A stretch of 64,000 nt of DNA from Oegoconia quadripuncta. Taxonomy: Eukaryota; Arthropoda; Insecta; Lepidoptera; Autostichidae. Position numbers and translations under genes: made by a program. The stretch is from positions 10,821,731 to 10,885,730 of the forward strand of contig OX438758.1 of assembly GCA_949316235.1 (NCBI GenBank), in the 5' to 3' direction. The notes beneath the pieces are model-generated. The model saw nothing but the letters and a program-made list of their open reading frames with translations, did not search any database and was not told where the DNA came from. Below are positions 1 through 10,946 of this stretch, in pieces (positions within the stretch are counted from its first letter, which is position 1; the number at the start of each line of letters is the position of its first letter).

Positions 1-1012
1 ATGTAATATTTGCCTTGTATGTTGATGACTGTTATATTTTTCATAATGACGTATAGAAGTCATATTATCATTGTTGAAAACAAACTTTGAAATTCGGAAT
101 TTAGGTAAATTAAAAAATTGTCTGGGTATGAACGTTACTAGGAATAATAATGTAACTGTTTTGGACCAATCTGACTATATCAGGCGTTTACTAATTAAAT
201 ATAATATGAATAATTGTAAACCAGTATCAACACCTATGCCTGTAAATAGTAAACTTCAAAAACCTGATAAAGAGTGTCTCAAAGATGAAGTGTACGAGTA
301 TAGACAATTACTGGGAAGCTTGATGTATCTGTCGGTGTGTACACGACCAGACAGAGCATACGTTTGTAGTCAGCTTGGTCAATACAGTATCTGCTTTGAT
401 TTAAGTCATTGGCGCGCTGCTAAGCGAGTGCTTCGCTATTTGGCTGGAACAATAAATTATGGCCTACATTTTACAAAAGGCAGTGGCTTAAACATTAATG
501 CTTATACAGATGCAGATTGGGCTAATGATTTGTCTGATCGCAGGTCTTACACTGGTTTTGTCATAAAGTTGGGCAAGAATGTGGTCAACTGGGAGGCAAG
601 AAAGCAACGCAGTATTGCGTTATCTAGTACAGAGGCAGAGTACTTAGCAATTAGTGACGTTTGCAAAGACATTTGTTTTATTAAAAACTTCATGACGGAG
701 ATTGTTAATAAAAAGGTAGATGTCAATGTGTATAACGACAATCAAAGTGCTCAGAAGTTGCTACTAGTAAAAGAATATTCCCATAAAAAAACCAAGCACA
801 TTGATTTGCGTTACCACTTCATAAAGGACATGGTCCAAAATGGGCATATAAGTTACTTTAGTAACTTATTGGTAATCTGTGATATAAGTGTAAGATATCT
901 GTCTACTGAAAATATGATAGCTGATGTGTTGACGAAGCCCCTATGTAATCAAAAACATTGTAAATTTGTGTATGGTCTAAATCTAAGGTCATTTGACAGA
1001 AATGATAATTAA
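1..1012 (+). pseudogene. Ty1/copia Pol, C-terminal RT and RNase H (5' cut by window)
   Basis: This is the end of a copia-type polyprotein. The RT active-site YVDD is at 18-29. The RNase H part follows with its copia hallmarks: ADWAND, the STEAEYLA stretch, KHIDLRYHF, and the terminal ADVLTKPL. The family uses these domains to copy element RNA into DNA inside cytoplasmic particles. The YVDD segment and the 71-1012 frame are offset, with a frameshift near 51-56, so the copy is inactive. The 5' part (gag, protease, integrase) lies outside the window. A purine-rich tract and a putative 3' LTR follow. Class assignment is secure; the lineage within copia is not resolved. Confidence 0.93.
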
Positions 1013-1207
1013 TTTTTTTTTTTTTTTAATGTTTTTGACGAACTGTTTTAACTTTTGATTGTTGTCATAATGTTTTGAATATATAGCATGTAATAATTGC
1101 TCGTAGCATGCTTGTTGTTAACAGTGGCTTGTGTCCATCTCGTCCCTTATGTAGGATTAATAATTAGAATAATTGTTATTTTATCCTAAGCAAAGCATAA
1201 GAAGGAG

Positions 1208-1515
1208 TGTTAAAAATCTGTGGTTTTAGTGTATCTATGCTTTGCATAGAATATGTCAAGTGTCAGCTGTCACTTTCTACTTCCTTTATTCGTCTTCGCT
1301 CTCAAGTGCATGTGTTATTTTCTAAAGTCTGTAATTATCTATTGAATCATTAATTAATTGATGTTAATTAATTTGTTGACCAAATTATACGACACATCAG
1401 ATATTTGCAGCATTTTATTTTCATCCAATTCACACCTACACTACGCAAGCTGTCTGCTCAACAGAAGGACCATTTGAGAGTGTGAGTACCTATCTTGTTT
1501 TAACGTGTTAATACA
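1208..1515 (+). repeat. Putative 3' LTR of the copia element
   Basis: A purine tract (gaaggag, 1201-1207) directly precedes TGTTAAAAATCTG, the usual layout of polypurine tract then LTR 5' TG. The stretch from 1013 to 1207 holds a T-run and no ORF. The 3' limit at a CA near 1515 is a guess, because the matching 5' LTR is outside the window. Confidence 0.5.
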
Positions 1516-1539
1516 TGCACAGGGTGGTGGTATACAGGG

Positions 1540-1962
1540 ATGGGTGATTTTTGTATAAATACTCTTGCAGAACATTGTCCTTCAATCATTTGCTCTTTCA
1601 AGTTTTCGAAGCGAAGTGAATACAATGTTCTCTTAACAAGTGAGGAAATAATGTTACCTTGTAATAAATACCTTCTCTTAAATAAATTTCATCGTTATAT
1701 TAGACTTTGGTATGTCAGTAAAAAACTCTCTGATTCGATGATATATGATCCAGAGATTGTACCCTATTTTACACCATGTGGGGGTCACTCATTAGTATAC
1801 GGTGAATGTTCCGATGAAATTGATGGGGTATTACCTATGCAAGCATACGAGGCATATAAAATCAAACCCGGCAATCTCCTTACATTTTCAAAATTAAAGT
1901 ATGAATGCAGGATTTCTTGTCTGTGGCTTACAGTTATGTTAGGAAAGTACTATTCTTACTAA
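1540..1962 (+). CDS. Orphan ORF, unknown product (140 aa)
   Basis: An open frame of 140 codons starts with an ATG and lies between the copia LTR and the CGGQN-type gene. I do not recognise the protein. It is rich in Tyr, Leu and Cys, with no signal peptide or membrane segment. It lies 0.7 kb before a gene start and overlaps no known element. A short motif (ggcaatctcct) recurs three times nearby, at about 1870, 1965 and 2019. It could be a fragment of a virus-like element or a chance ORF in AT-rich DNA. Confidence 0.3.
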   Translation: MGDFCINTLAEHCPSIICSFKFSKRSEYNVLLTSEEIMLPCNKYLLLNKFHRYIRLWYVSKKLSDSMIYDPEIVPYFTPCGGHSLVYGECSDEIDGVLPMQAYEAYKIKPGNLLTFSKLKYECRISCLWLTVMLGKYYSY

Positions 1963-2211
1963 GTCGGCAATCTCCTATAAAAATACACTTCGAAATATAC
2001 AGTTTCGAACCAAAGACAGCAATCTCCTGTGGCGTGTGTTCTAAAGGTGGCAAAGTCCAATGCAACCAATCAGAGAGCGGCATATGGACGCCATTTTTGT
2101 GATTTTAGTATGGTGTCGCAAGCAGCGCACCGAGCGTTGTATTCCGGGGATTTCGGTATTTTTATTGTTTTTAATGATAAATCAAAACTAAAACGAAAGT
2201 ATTAGTAAAAT

Positions 2212-4216
2212 ATGGACCACCTTGCTTCACCTTGCACAACAAAATACACAAGAAAAAGGCAGGCAGCGCCGGAAACATGGAAAAAAAATGTGGCCAAAAG
2301 AACACGGTAAGCACGCATGGATTAAACACTTTGATACTTAAATTCGGAGTTGGGGTAAAAGACGAGACGATCGATTTTTCGTCTTTTTAAAATCTTAGGT
2401 TTTTATGATAGTTTTGTTTAGATTGGGTCTAAATAAACACTTTTTAGTCTTATGATATTTTCCCTAAAGTACAATTCGTGTCATATAAAAAGAGCGCTGA
2501 GCTGACTGCGCGGAGCATGTTTTTTGTATTAAAAGTAAGATCTGTGCATTCAAAGCCAGCGTTCTTTTTAAATAACGTGAATTTATACCTAGATAGGTTT
2601 TTTAAATAATCGGTTCGCAAAATTTACTTTTGTGAGGCGAAGATTTAGAAAAGTTTTAACACATCATTGGATACTAGGGGTGGCCCGCGACTTCGTCCAC
2701 GTGTAAATTGCAAATATTGTTACTCCTTTTCACCCCTGATAAATTTCCGTGATTTTGTTGAACTTGGTGGGTAGACAATAAATTCGAGATAGAAAATAAA
2801 TTCGATTTTAATCACTTTCAATGGAAAAAATGGACATTAATTAGGCAGTTTTCATTTTTCTGTTGAATATTTCTTCCCAGTATTCAAAATAAAACAGTTA
2901 AAAGAATGGAAAATAGTCTATTCTGATAGAGTTAATTATCTCTTTGTTTTAGTTACTCTCCTCGGAGTTTACCAACGAGACCCGAGTGTGGACATACAAA
3001 ACACGCGTATCAGTGCGCCACATTAACTATGGCTGATATATCTGACTTTCATCGGGCTTTTTATAAATACAAGGACAAAGATACCCAAGACGCCTTCTTG
3101 CTTAAGTGCTGCACCGCTGTACCTGTGAAAAGGAGAAGACCCAAAAACAAGAAACATCAGAAAAAACTATTTCAAACAAAATTTACTATCTACAGTAAAT
3201 CAAAAAAAAACGTGTGCCGGTATGTCAAAAATCTTTTCTCGAAATTTTACACATAACTAAACATCGAGTCCAGTACGTTATGAGGTCGTATTTCCAAACG
3301 GGAGAACCAGTGAAGGAAAAAAGAGGAGGGGATCACAAATCGCATTTATTTGCGCGGAAGAAAGAAGCAGTCATGACTTTTATTAACCTGTTCCAAGTTG
3401 ACGAACCGCATTACTGTCGAGGAAAATCTCAACGACAATACCTTTCATCTGAATTAAGCATAAACAAGATGTTCCAAATGTATAATAAACAACAAACAGA
3501 AGATTTGAAAGTGAAACGTGGGTTTTTTAGGAGAGTTTTTAATAGAAACTATAATCTTGGATTCGGAAGTCCCAGAACAGACGTCTGTTCCACGGTGCCT
3601 ACAGCTTACAGAAAAAATTAAAATAGAGAAAGATCAAACAAAACTTCAGTCACTAAGAATTGAGAAAAGATTACACAGTTTGAAAGCAAAGGCGTTGTTT
3701 GAGCTGGCGAAGGAAGAACAAACTGATTTAAAAACGATGTCGTTTGACTGCCAGAAAAATATGGCGCTACCTAAAATACTAGATCAGAGTACTTATTACT
3801 CACGTCAGCTCTCCTTATACAACTGATCTGTTGTTGTTGGAAGTTCTAAGGCAGCACTAACACCCAATAATGTGTTTGCATACTGCTGGACGGAAAATGA
3901 GTTTCCAAAAGGGTCGATTTCATCCATTATCTATCACAGACTTACGAATACAGATTTTACTGGTATAAAAAAAATCAGATTGATAGCAGACGGTTGCGGG
4001 GGCCAGAACAAGAATTCTACTATGATAGCGATGTGTTCCAAGTGACTAGCAGTATCTGCTCCTAGCAATATAGAAAGTCTGGAACTAGTTTTCCCCATAG
4101 TGGGACATTCATTTATTCCACCCGACCGAGTCTTCGCTCAAATAGAGAAGCAAGTTCGAAAACACGAAACCATAGTAATGCCTGAAGAGTATCTAAAAAT
4201 GAATGATTGATTTTGA
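2212..4216 (+). pseudogene. Broken two-exon gene of the 'D-x-CGGQN' insect family, probably transposon-derived
   Basis: Exon 1 is 2212-2306 (ATG; basic, with a TWKKNVAKRTR end) before a GTAAGC donor. Exon 2 starts at 2953 after TTTTAG and joins in phase. It contains a Cys/His cluster around 2990-3110, a SHYCR-like segment near 3405, and ADGCGGQNKN near 3990-4020, followed by a GHSF motif. I know this architecture from many insect predicted proteins that behave like mobile DDE-type genes; D in D-x-CGGQN would be a catalytic Asp, which is inference. Breaks: frameshifts near 3210-3250 and 3540-3610, and an in-frame stop near 4044. A Polinton PolB piece begins about 100 bp after its end. Confidence 0.6.
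2680..2800. repeat. Lepidopteran dispersed repeat fragment in the intron of the CGGQN gene
   Basis: The sequence gtggcccgcgacttcgtcc near 2690 is the reverse complement of a cgaagtcgcgggc string that recurs at 11,943-11,956 in the intron of the CACTA-like gene. I recognise this string as common in lepidopteran genomes. It carries no coding capacity. Boundaries are uncertain. Confidence 0.45.
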
Positions 4217-4318
4217 AAAGAAGGATAGTGGTTGGTCTCTACAAAAAATACTTTTCTTAGAGATGAATGTTAACCAGTTTAACCCATTGCATGGATATTC
4301 ATCATTTCAGATCTACCT

Positions 4319-5460
4319 ATGGATATAAAACATACAAAAGCTGTTATCAACGTAAAAAACAATGATCAACAGTGTTTAAAATGGACTTTGCTATCCGCGT
4401 TGTACCCAGTAAATACTCATGTGGATCGAGTATCATCATACGCAAAGGTTGAGAGTAAATTAAACTTCAAAAATTTACAGTTTCCAGTACAGTTAAAGGA
4501 TATAGTTAAGGTAGAAAGACAGAATATCATAAGTATTAACGTTTTCGGTCTGGAATATAACACAGAAACAAAAAGTAATTCAGTTATTGGACCTTTATAC
4601 TTTACAAAATCACGCATGGGGTCTCATGTGAATTTGTTATATTTAAGTAATGGTGTTAAAGGGCATTATTGTTATATTAAGAATATGTCACGTTTAGTTA
4701 GTAAACAAATTACCAATCGAAATGATGCTATTCATATTTGTGATGGATGTCTTTTGTATTTCACTACAAAGCAATTTCTAATGAGTCATCAGGAAAACGA
4801 TTGTGTACATATTGTGACTGAGTTACCTGGTAGCTCTCAAAAAAGGATAATAGATTGGTTCGGTAATAGAAGTAACAGTGATAAGATTAGTTTTGATAAA
4901 TACAATAGGAAGTTAAAAGTGCCCTTTGTAATATATGCACATTTTGAAGCAATTTTAAAACCAATACACTCGTGTGATCCCAATTCTTCAAAGTCTTATA
5001 CAAAACCAATACATGAACATAAAATATACAGTTTTGGTTATTACATTAAATGCTCATTTGATGATTCTTTATCCAAATATCAAACATATGTTGGGGAAGA
5101 TTGTGCTAAAGTATTTATGGAAAGTTTACTTAAGGATATAACAAACTTTCATAAAAAAAACTGTTTTCAAAAACGTCCTCACCCTTTAACTAACGATGAT
5201 GAAGTAAAAATTAGTCAATCGAATAATTGTTATATCTGTGATCTAACATTAGATAATAGCAGAGATTTGTATTACGATTGGCATACTGGTAAATTCAGAG
5301 GGGTAGTTCATGAGGTATGTGGGTCCAAACACCGCCCTCCCTTCTTTATTCCAATTATCTTTCACAATTTATCTAATTATGACGCACATTTCATTGTACA
5401 TGCATTGAATTTTCTGGATGGGGAGATAGAAATAATACCTTCTACCTATCCTAAAATTTT
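4319..5460 (+). pseudogene. Polinton/Maverick-type protein-primed DNA polymerase B, N-terminal and exonuclease part
   Basis: The 408-codon frame matches, block by block, the larger PolB at 52,314-54,632 in this window. Shared landmarks are a W-x-L-x-ALYP segment, HVNLLY, HYCYIK, a CxxC then H/C finger near 4740-4805, the exonuclease motif in VIYAHFE near 4930, and IFHNLS-YDAHF near 5360. Family PolB replicates Polintons and related virus-like elements in the nucleus. Palm and thumb are absent, so this piece cannot be active. The exonuclease motif reads HFE where the other copy has DFE, which loses the acidic residue. Homology fades near 5455, where another element begins. Confidence 0.85.
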
Positions 5461-6205
5461 TGGAAGATATCACCACTGGTTGATATTCTCTACTTTGTAT
5501 CTGACTCCCCTTCTGCACAATACAGAAACCGCAAATTGTATTTGATCATGTCCATTTTAAGTTGGCATTATCCATCGCTACGTACTGTTGAGTGGAATTA
5601 CTCAGAAATCGGCTACGGAAAGGCAGCCCCGGACGGTGTAACAAATATGGACTCGCTTCTACAACACCTAAAGAAAAATGTACCAGGTGTTTACATAGAA
5701 ACTGTTTCAGAAGCAGGCATGTTTGAGAAGGAATTACTGATACCTATAGATCTGAAAGAGTTCTCTGGAACGATGAGCGTTCATCAAGTCCTTTGGAATG
5801 TTGATACTGGCCGTAAAATGACAATGAGAGAACTCAGCTGTGGTTTAGAACCATGTCTTCACTCAACGATCCAGTGTCCACATGGTTTGCATAAGGGTTT
5901 CTATGATGTCGATTTAAGAAATAAAAAAAGAATAGCTAAGACTGTATTCATTGAGAAACGTCCACAGGAGAACACTTAAAAGCGACTGTGTAAAAGTAGC
6001 AAATAAAAAACCAGTGATAATATTGAAACCAGGACAGAGTGGGTTTATTCCAGAAATTAGAGTTGAAACAGAAACGCCAAATAAGAATATTGATGTGAAA
6101 CGATCAACGGATCATATTGAACTGTCAGACAATGACAGTTTCGGTGTTCTAGAATTGACCAAAGAATACGAAATATTAAATCCAAAACGTAAAATATTAA
6201 ATTAA
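5461..6205 (+). pseudogene. Fragment of a second DDE-like insect element gene (SAQYRN and GKxxPDG motifs)
   Basis: Frame 1 from about 5461 reads YFVSDSPSAQYRN, then WNYSEIGYGKAAPDGV, then a V-H-Q-x-x-W segment and an LSC motif. I know this order from insect and cnidarian predicted transposon proteins, in which S-D-x-x-x-x-Q-(Y/F)-x-N and GHGKGxxDG are the conserved cores. A catalytic role for the Asp is inferred. The frame ends at 5979, and the 5951-6205 frame probably continues it after a frameshift. The N-terminus was lost at the junction with the PolB fragment. It is a different family from the CGGQN gene upstream, although both look like DDE relatives. Confidence 0.5.
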
Positions 6206-6404
6206 TCGGCTCCGTTGCACAGCACTGCCCAAAGGCAACACTGGCAAGGTCGCCATGCGATGTGGGAGCTTGGAGAGACGAATGAAACAAACTATCTTCC
6301 TTGACAACCGTATATTGATTGCCTTTGACGGCACCATAATCAATATATTTATACAACCTATAACCTAATTAAGAGCTACGTATGGGAGTTGTGACTCACA
6401 CACT

Positions 6405-7110
6405 ACACCCTGTTCGCGGACGACGCGGCGTACTACGCTCTCCCCGACTGGCTAAGTAAGTGGAGACTTTCAGTTAATGTTAATAAAACGCAAGTTATTA
6501 ACATTTACAGGACACACCCTCGTCAAAAAGAGCCACCACGCGTCAGACTGTTCGCACAGGAGATCGAGTGGGCCCCCGTGGTGAAATACCTCGGGGTGTA
6601 CATCGACCGGTGCTTGAACATGAAGGCGCACGTGAAACACGCGATATTGTCAGTCGCGCGCAGCACGGGCGCTTCTCCGGCCGGTGTTGACCTCGAAGCT
6701 TCCAGTACGCGCGAAAATAGGCGTCTATAAGTCGTATATTAGACCGCGTCTTACCTACGCAGCACCAGCCTGGTATTCACTGGCCGGTGAAGCGTCCAGG
6801 ACCCAGCTGCAGTCGCAACAATCGATGACGCTTCGTACGATAGTAAGTGCTCCTCGTTTCGTCAGAAACGCAGTGATCCAGAGAGACCTTAAAATGGAAA
6901 GCCTGGACCGCTTCGTTAGACGCCAAGCCAAGTCCCAGTTCTCACGAGCGGATGAGTGAGGACTCCCCCACATCCACGGGCTGGCGCCGCGCCGCACCAC
7001 GCGCGCTTCAGACAGCTGTCCAGAGACCTAGTTTTAGGATTCGGAGTCCTGAGCCACCCAACCACGCCAACACGGGGTTGGGGGGCAAGTAACACATAAG
7101 TAAGATAACA
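6405..7110 (+). pseudogene. Jockey-type non-LTR retrotransposon RT, C-terminal fragment
   Basis: The translation contains LFADDAAYY (RT active site, about 6410), then LSVNVNKTQ, then VKYLGVYID, and after a frameshift near 6670-6690 the post-RT region with YKSYIRPRLTYAAPAW. This motif order is standard for Jockey-clade ORF2. The end near 7090 (a glycine-rich tail then TAA) and about 40 bp of 3' sequence look like the element terminus. 5' truncation is usual for LINEs, so it is dead on arrival. The 6206-6404 stretch before it has no recognisable coding content. Confidence 0.85.
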
Positions 7111-7824
7111 GTACACATTTAGAACATTTTACAGTCCAAAATTGAATATCGTTTATATATGAGCTTTGGGAATAGCCAAATGCTGAACTAGGTTGAGTTC
7201 GGATCGTTAATTTCTTAACGCGATTCTTTATTTCGGTCCTTCTCTTCTATAAGCTTAATAACCAATCTCCGTAAGATTAATAAACAGACGTTATTAAGCA
7301 TTACGCATTCCAGGTGGTTTAAAACTGAAAAACAGCCCCGTCGGAAGTATTTATCTGAGTAACAATAATATGTATTGCTATTATTAAAGTAGTACTACGC
7401 TAAAAGCTTTTTTCAGTATAATAGAGACTATCAAACTAAATTATTCAAATTAAAGACCACATTTGTATTATTATAATGCCCATAGCTTAAGGCTGCGCCG
7501 AGCGAAAGACGCGCGCGCTGTTTAGGTATTTCGCGTGATGCGAATGTGCGTATGGCAGACCGAACACCGTCCGAGCGTAAACATATGTAACTCACATTTT
7601 CTTTATTGGGGGTTGTATTGGATTTCTTCTCGCAATAATTTTCAGGGCTATTTAGTATCAATTATTTTTACTTTGTCTACTCCTTTTTAATATTGACCAA
7701 ATGTGCTAAAAATTAAAACAAAATCCTTGTTAAATTTAATTTTTATTGATCTTTTAGGAAAGTTTATCAATAATGTAAAACTATTGGTGATGTTGCAAAA
7801 TCTACAGATTATAAAACGCAAAAG
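7111..7824. other. Non-coding interval
   Basis: No supported gene. A GC-richer patch lies near 7490-7560 (gcgccgagcg, gacgcgcgcg). The rest is AT-rich and without clear repeats. Confidence 0.5.
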
Positions 7825-9235
7825 TTCAATTCAATTCAATTTATTAATGTGAAACACAGGTATAAAAGATGTTAGTAAATATTATGGTATAAGTAACACT
7901 GTGATCTACTCCATTTTGATGATTGTGATCCATTTTGGCATACAAAAAAAATGGTTAGTTATTTATCTAAGGTAGGTACATAGGCTTATCTAAGATGGTA
8001 GGAATTTTTTGCAAAAAAAAAAAAACAAATATATTACAGTAGATACCCATTAGCTTAGTTTCGAAAATTAATATTATAATTCCATGTCAATTATTAAGGA
8101 CAATGTTAAAATTGTAAAATACGATTGAAATTGGTAAATAAAAATGTCAAATTGAAATGAAATTAGATTAAAATTACATAGTCATGGAATATTTAACATG
8201 AATTATATTCAGTCATTTATACATTATTCAACACATAGAGTCAATAATAATATAACAAGTCAAATAGTAACTCAATGCAAATTAACAACTGCAAATTTAA
8301 ATTAGGTGCTGTTTTCCCGCTCAGAAACAATCAAGCAGATTTGTCATTCAAGAAATCTTTAATGGAATAATGTGTTTTTCTATTAAATATTTAAACAACG
8401 AACTCTTGAATGTACTTAGATCATGAAATTCTCGAATGAATTTAGGTATCTTATTGTATATTATAGGTGCCATTGTAAAGATGCTATTTCTAAAAAGTGT
8501 AGTTTTACAGGATACTAAACGTAACTGATCACGTCGCCGTGCTCGTTTAACATGTTCAAAATGCTCAGGATTAGACCGAACAAAAATTGCAGTCTCGTAA
8601 ATATAAATAGAAGGAACCGTGAGTAAATTCAGCTGCTTATAGAAGGGTTTGCAAGAATCTGTGCGTCGCAAATTACAAATAACTCTTATACATCGCTTCT
8701 GGGCTATAAACACTTGTTCATTGTCTGTGGCATTCCCCCAGAAAATTATACTATATCTCAGAGTAGAAGCTACGTAGCCATGATAGGCCGTAAGTACAGC
8801 TCCGCGGTTAACAGTTTTGCTTAAGATATGTAATGCATATGAGAACTTTGTTACTTTTTTGCATACTTCATTTATTTGTGTCGTCCATTCCATGTTACTG
8901 TCAATATTAATACCCAAGAATTGAGTTACTGATGCTTCATCCACCCTTTTACTATTATATTGTACATTTGTTGTCATATTTAAATGGTTTCTTTGTTTAA
9001 AGTTCATTATTTTCGTTTTGTCTAGGTTAATCTTAAGGTTATTACATTCCAACCAGTCAATGATAGATGAAAGACTGCTGTTGATATCCTCTTCATCCTC
9101 ATATACCACAGTGCTATCATCGGCAAATAACACCATAGGATGATTTGTAGATTTCGGAATGTCATTTATATATATTAGAAAAAGGAGTGGGCCTAATACA
9201 CTGGCCTTGAGGTACACCGTAGTGCACATGTCTAG
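7825..9235 (-). pseudogene. Minus-strand non-LTR retrotransposon, 5'-truncated RT
   Basis: On the minus strand the 8348-9229 frame reads SVLGPLLFLIYINDIP, LFADDSTVVY, NLKINLDKTKIM and FLGINID, then the conserved post-RT stretch with AYHGYVASTLRY and WGNATD. This is LINE ORF2 of the Jockey/CR1 kind. The 3' end is marked by a (ttcaa)n tract at 7825-7842, equal to (ttgaa)n on the element strand, a typical LINE tail. An extra base near 9206 splits the conserved GVPQG-SVLG motif, and everything upstream is missing. The 3' UTR (7843-8347) is AT-rich and without ORFs. It resembles the LINE at 27,346-28,700 in layout but is clearly diverged. Confidence 0.88.
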
Positions 9236-9239
9236 TTCC

Positions 9240-9860
9240 AGATGTATAGGATTGTATGTATGTATACAACCAAGTGCTGAGTTATGACTTGAAATTTCTT
9301 GTAGTTGTTGATAAATGTAAGTAAAATTTATAATTCTGTTTCCGTTTATTGTAATTTCTTCTTGCTTTTCATTTTCAATATCTATATTTAATTCAAAATC
9401 AGACGTTTCTTGGGGAGATTCCTAAAAAAAACAGCATTACTAGTAGTTGTCCAAAATAAGTTATTCAGTCAATTATGAAAACTCTTATCAAATGTCCAAT
9501 TGAATTAAGTGCGTTCCTTGTGTACGGTGAATGTATCTATGTAACATAACAAAGAACTTACACTATGGCGACTTTGTCGAAAAAAAAATTCACTCCCCAA
9601 TCCCCAAACAAATCGACAATCAGCTGATAGAAATTAGGATGGGAAATAAATTTTTTGTTATTTTTTTTCAACCATGTCGCCACAGTGAAAGTCGTTTGTT
9701 ATGTTACATACCTACATTCACCGTACAAATTGGACCTTATATTTGCTACAATTACAAGAACTGACCTGTTCATTATCAATTTGCGTTTTAGTTTTATTTT
9801 TTTTTTCTTGAATCTCGTCTTGCTTATTAATTTATAATATCTTTTTTTACGGTTTCCCAT
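9240..9860 (-). pseudogene. Possible two-exon remnant of a Mutator-like or similar insect element
   Basis: On the minus strand ATG at 9860 opens a very basic exon (9860-9766) ending at a GTCAG donor. A second open stretch starts after TTTTTTTTAG at 9421 and reads ESPQETSDF..., then NGNRIINFTYIYQQLQEIS. The NRI-x-D/N...QLQ-x-ISxH pattern reminds me of the N-terminus of insect Mutator-like element proteins. The two exons do not join in the frame I favour, so either an indel has occurred or the model is wrong. The LINE inserted at its downstream end, near 9240. The interval between the exons holds a palindromic MITE. Weak call. Confidence 0.3.
9521..9727. repeat. Palindromic MITE-like element
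   Basis: The arm at 9521-9577 (tgtacggtgaatgta... ...atggcgac) is the inverted complement of 9671-9727 with roughly 48 of 57 positions matching by eye. About 93 bp separate the arms. A gtccaatt string lies outside both arms, near 9496 and, inverted, at 9728. Structure suggests a small foldback DNA transposon. Confidence 0.6.
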
Positions 9861-10946
9861 TTTACTGAAACAAATAATAGCTTATTACTGTAATGAATGA
9901 CGCCATTGCAGTTTTCTTAACTTGGCTCATCTTGTCGAACTCCACCCAACTAGACCAATATATTGTCAATCCGAAATTTTATTTCGAAAAAATAATGAAT
10001 GATTAAATAAGTGAAAGAATACTCTTTATTGCACAAGAAATGAAACAACAGTAATATAGGTACTACAGTTATGATAAACTACATTGTACAACTGCGGTGA
10101 CCTCTTCCGGACAACCGGTGGTTAAAAGAAAATTAAAATTTAAATTAAAAAAAAAAGAGAGGTTATTAGAAAGGACAGCTTTACTAAAAATATATGATAA
10201 TTATAACATGACAGACAAAACCAGAATAAAGTTGCTACGCAACTGACCAATGTCTTAATGAAAGTACAGAACAATAACCTAAATGTAATATGTACATACA
10301 TCACATATACTTAACTACTGTAACGTCTCTTGGTATTTTTTGTATGCAAGAAAAAGTTAGCAGTCTATTTAAAACTCCGAAAAATATACTTACACCGTTT
10401 TCGGCCGTCGCCGGTACACGAAATGACGCGATCGGTGTGTATAGTGGCGCTCAACAAAGTGTGCGCTCGCTCTGAACACTTGTGGGCGACTGAATCACAG
10501 CGATGCGCGACATTATTTTATATCGCCGCGCGGCCGCCATATTAAAAATGTATGGCGGATTTGAAGCGCATTTTGATAAATTCATATCTTAATTGCCTAA
10601 TACAATTTTTTATATTGGAGACGGTAAATTTGTAGTATAAACACTCCTGTTTCGGTTGAACTGAAAATAAGCGTAGATTTCTAATGTTATAAACTAAAAA
10701 AATACTTAACGCCACCATACGTTTTTTGCATTTTTGTCTAACTTTCCGTAATTTTGTAGAGTAATGTATAAATAATTTTAACATTTTTCCACGGAGTAAA
10801 TATTTAGACATTCTTCGTCATGGTAAAAGTATTTTTTTTAAATGTGTATATCAAGTATTGTTGAATTTATCAACTTAACAGTAACTGCTGTTTTAGCACA
10901 TTTCCCTCGGCGCAGGCTTAATACCAGCTACTTTATGTTTTGCATC
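9861..10946. other. Non-coding: possible LINE tail and GC-rich leader of the CACTA-like element
   Basis: Near 10,013-10,045 the plus strand reads gaatactctttattgcac; its complement contains a gtgcaataaagagtatt polyadenylation-type end, as seen at minus-strand retroelement 3' ends. A GC-rich patch at 10,400-10,545, ending in a cgccgcgcggccgccat string, precedes the CACTA-like gene and probably belongs to its 5' region. No gene is supported here. Confidence 0.4.
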
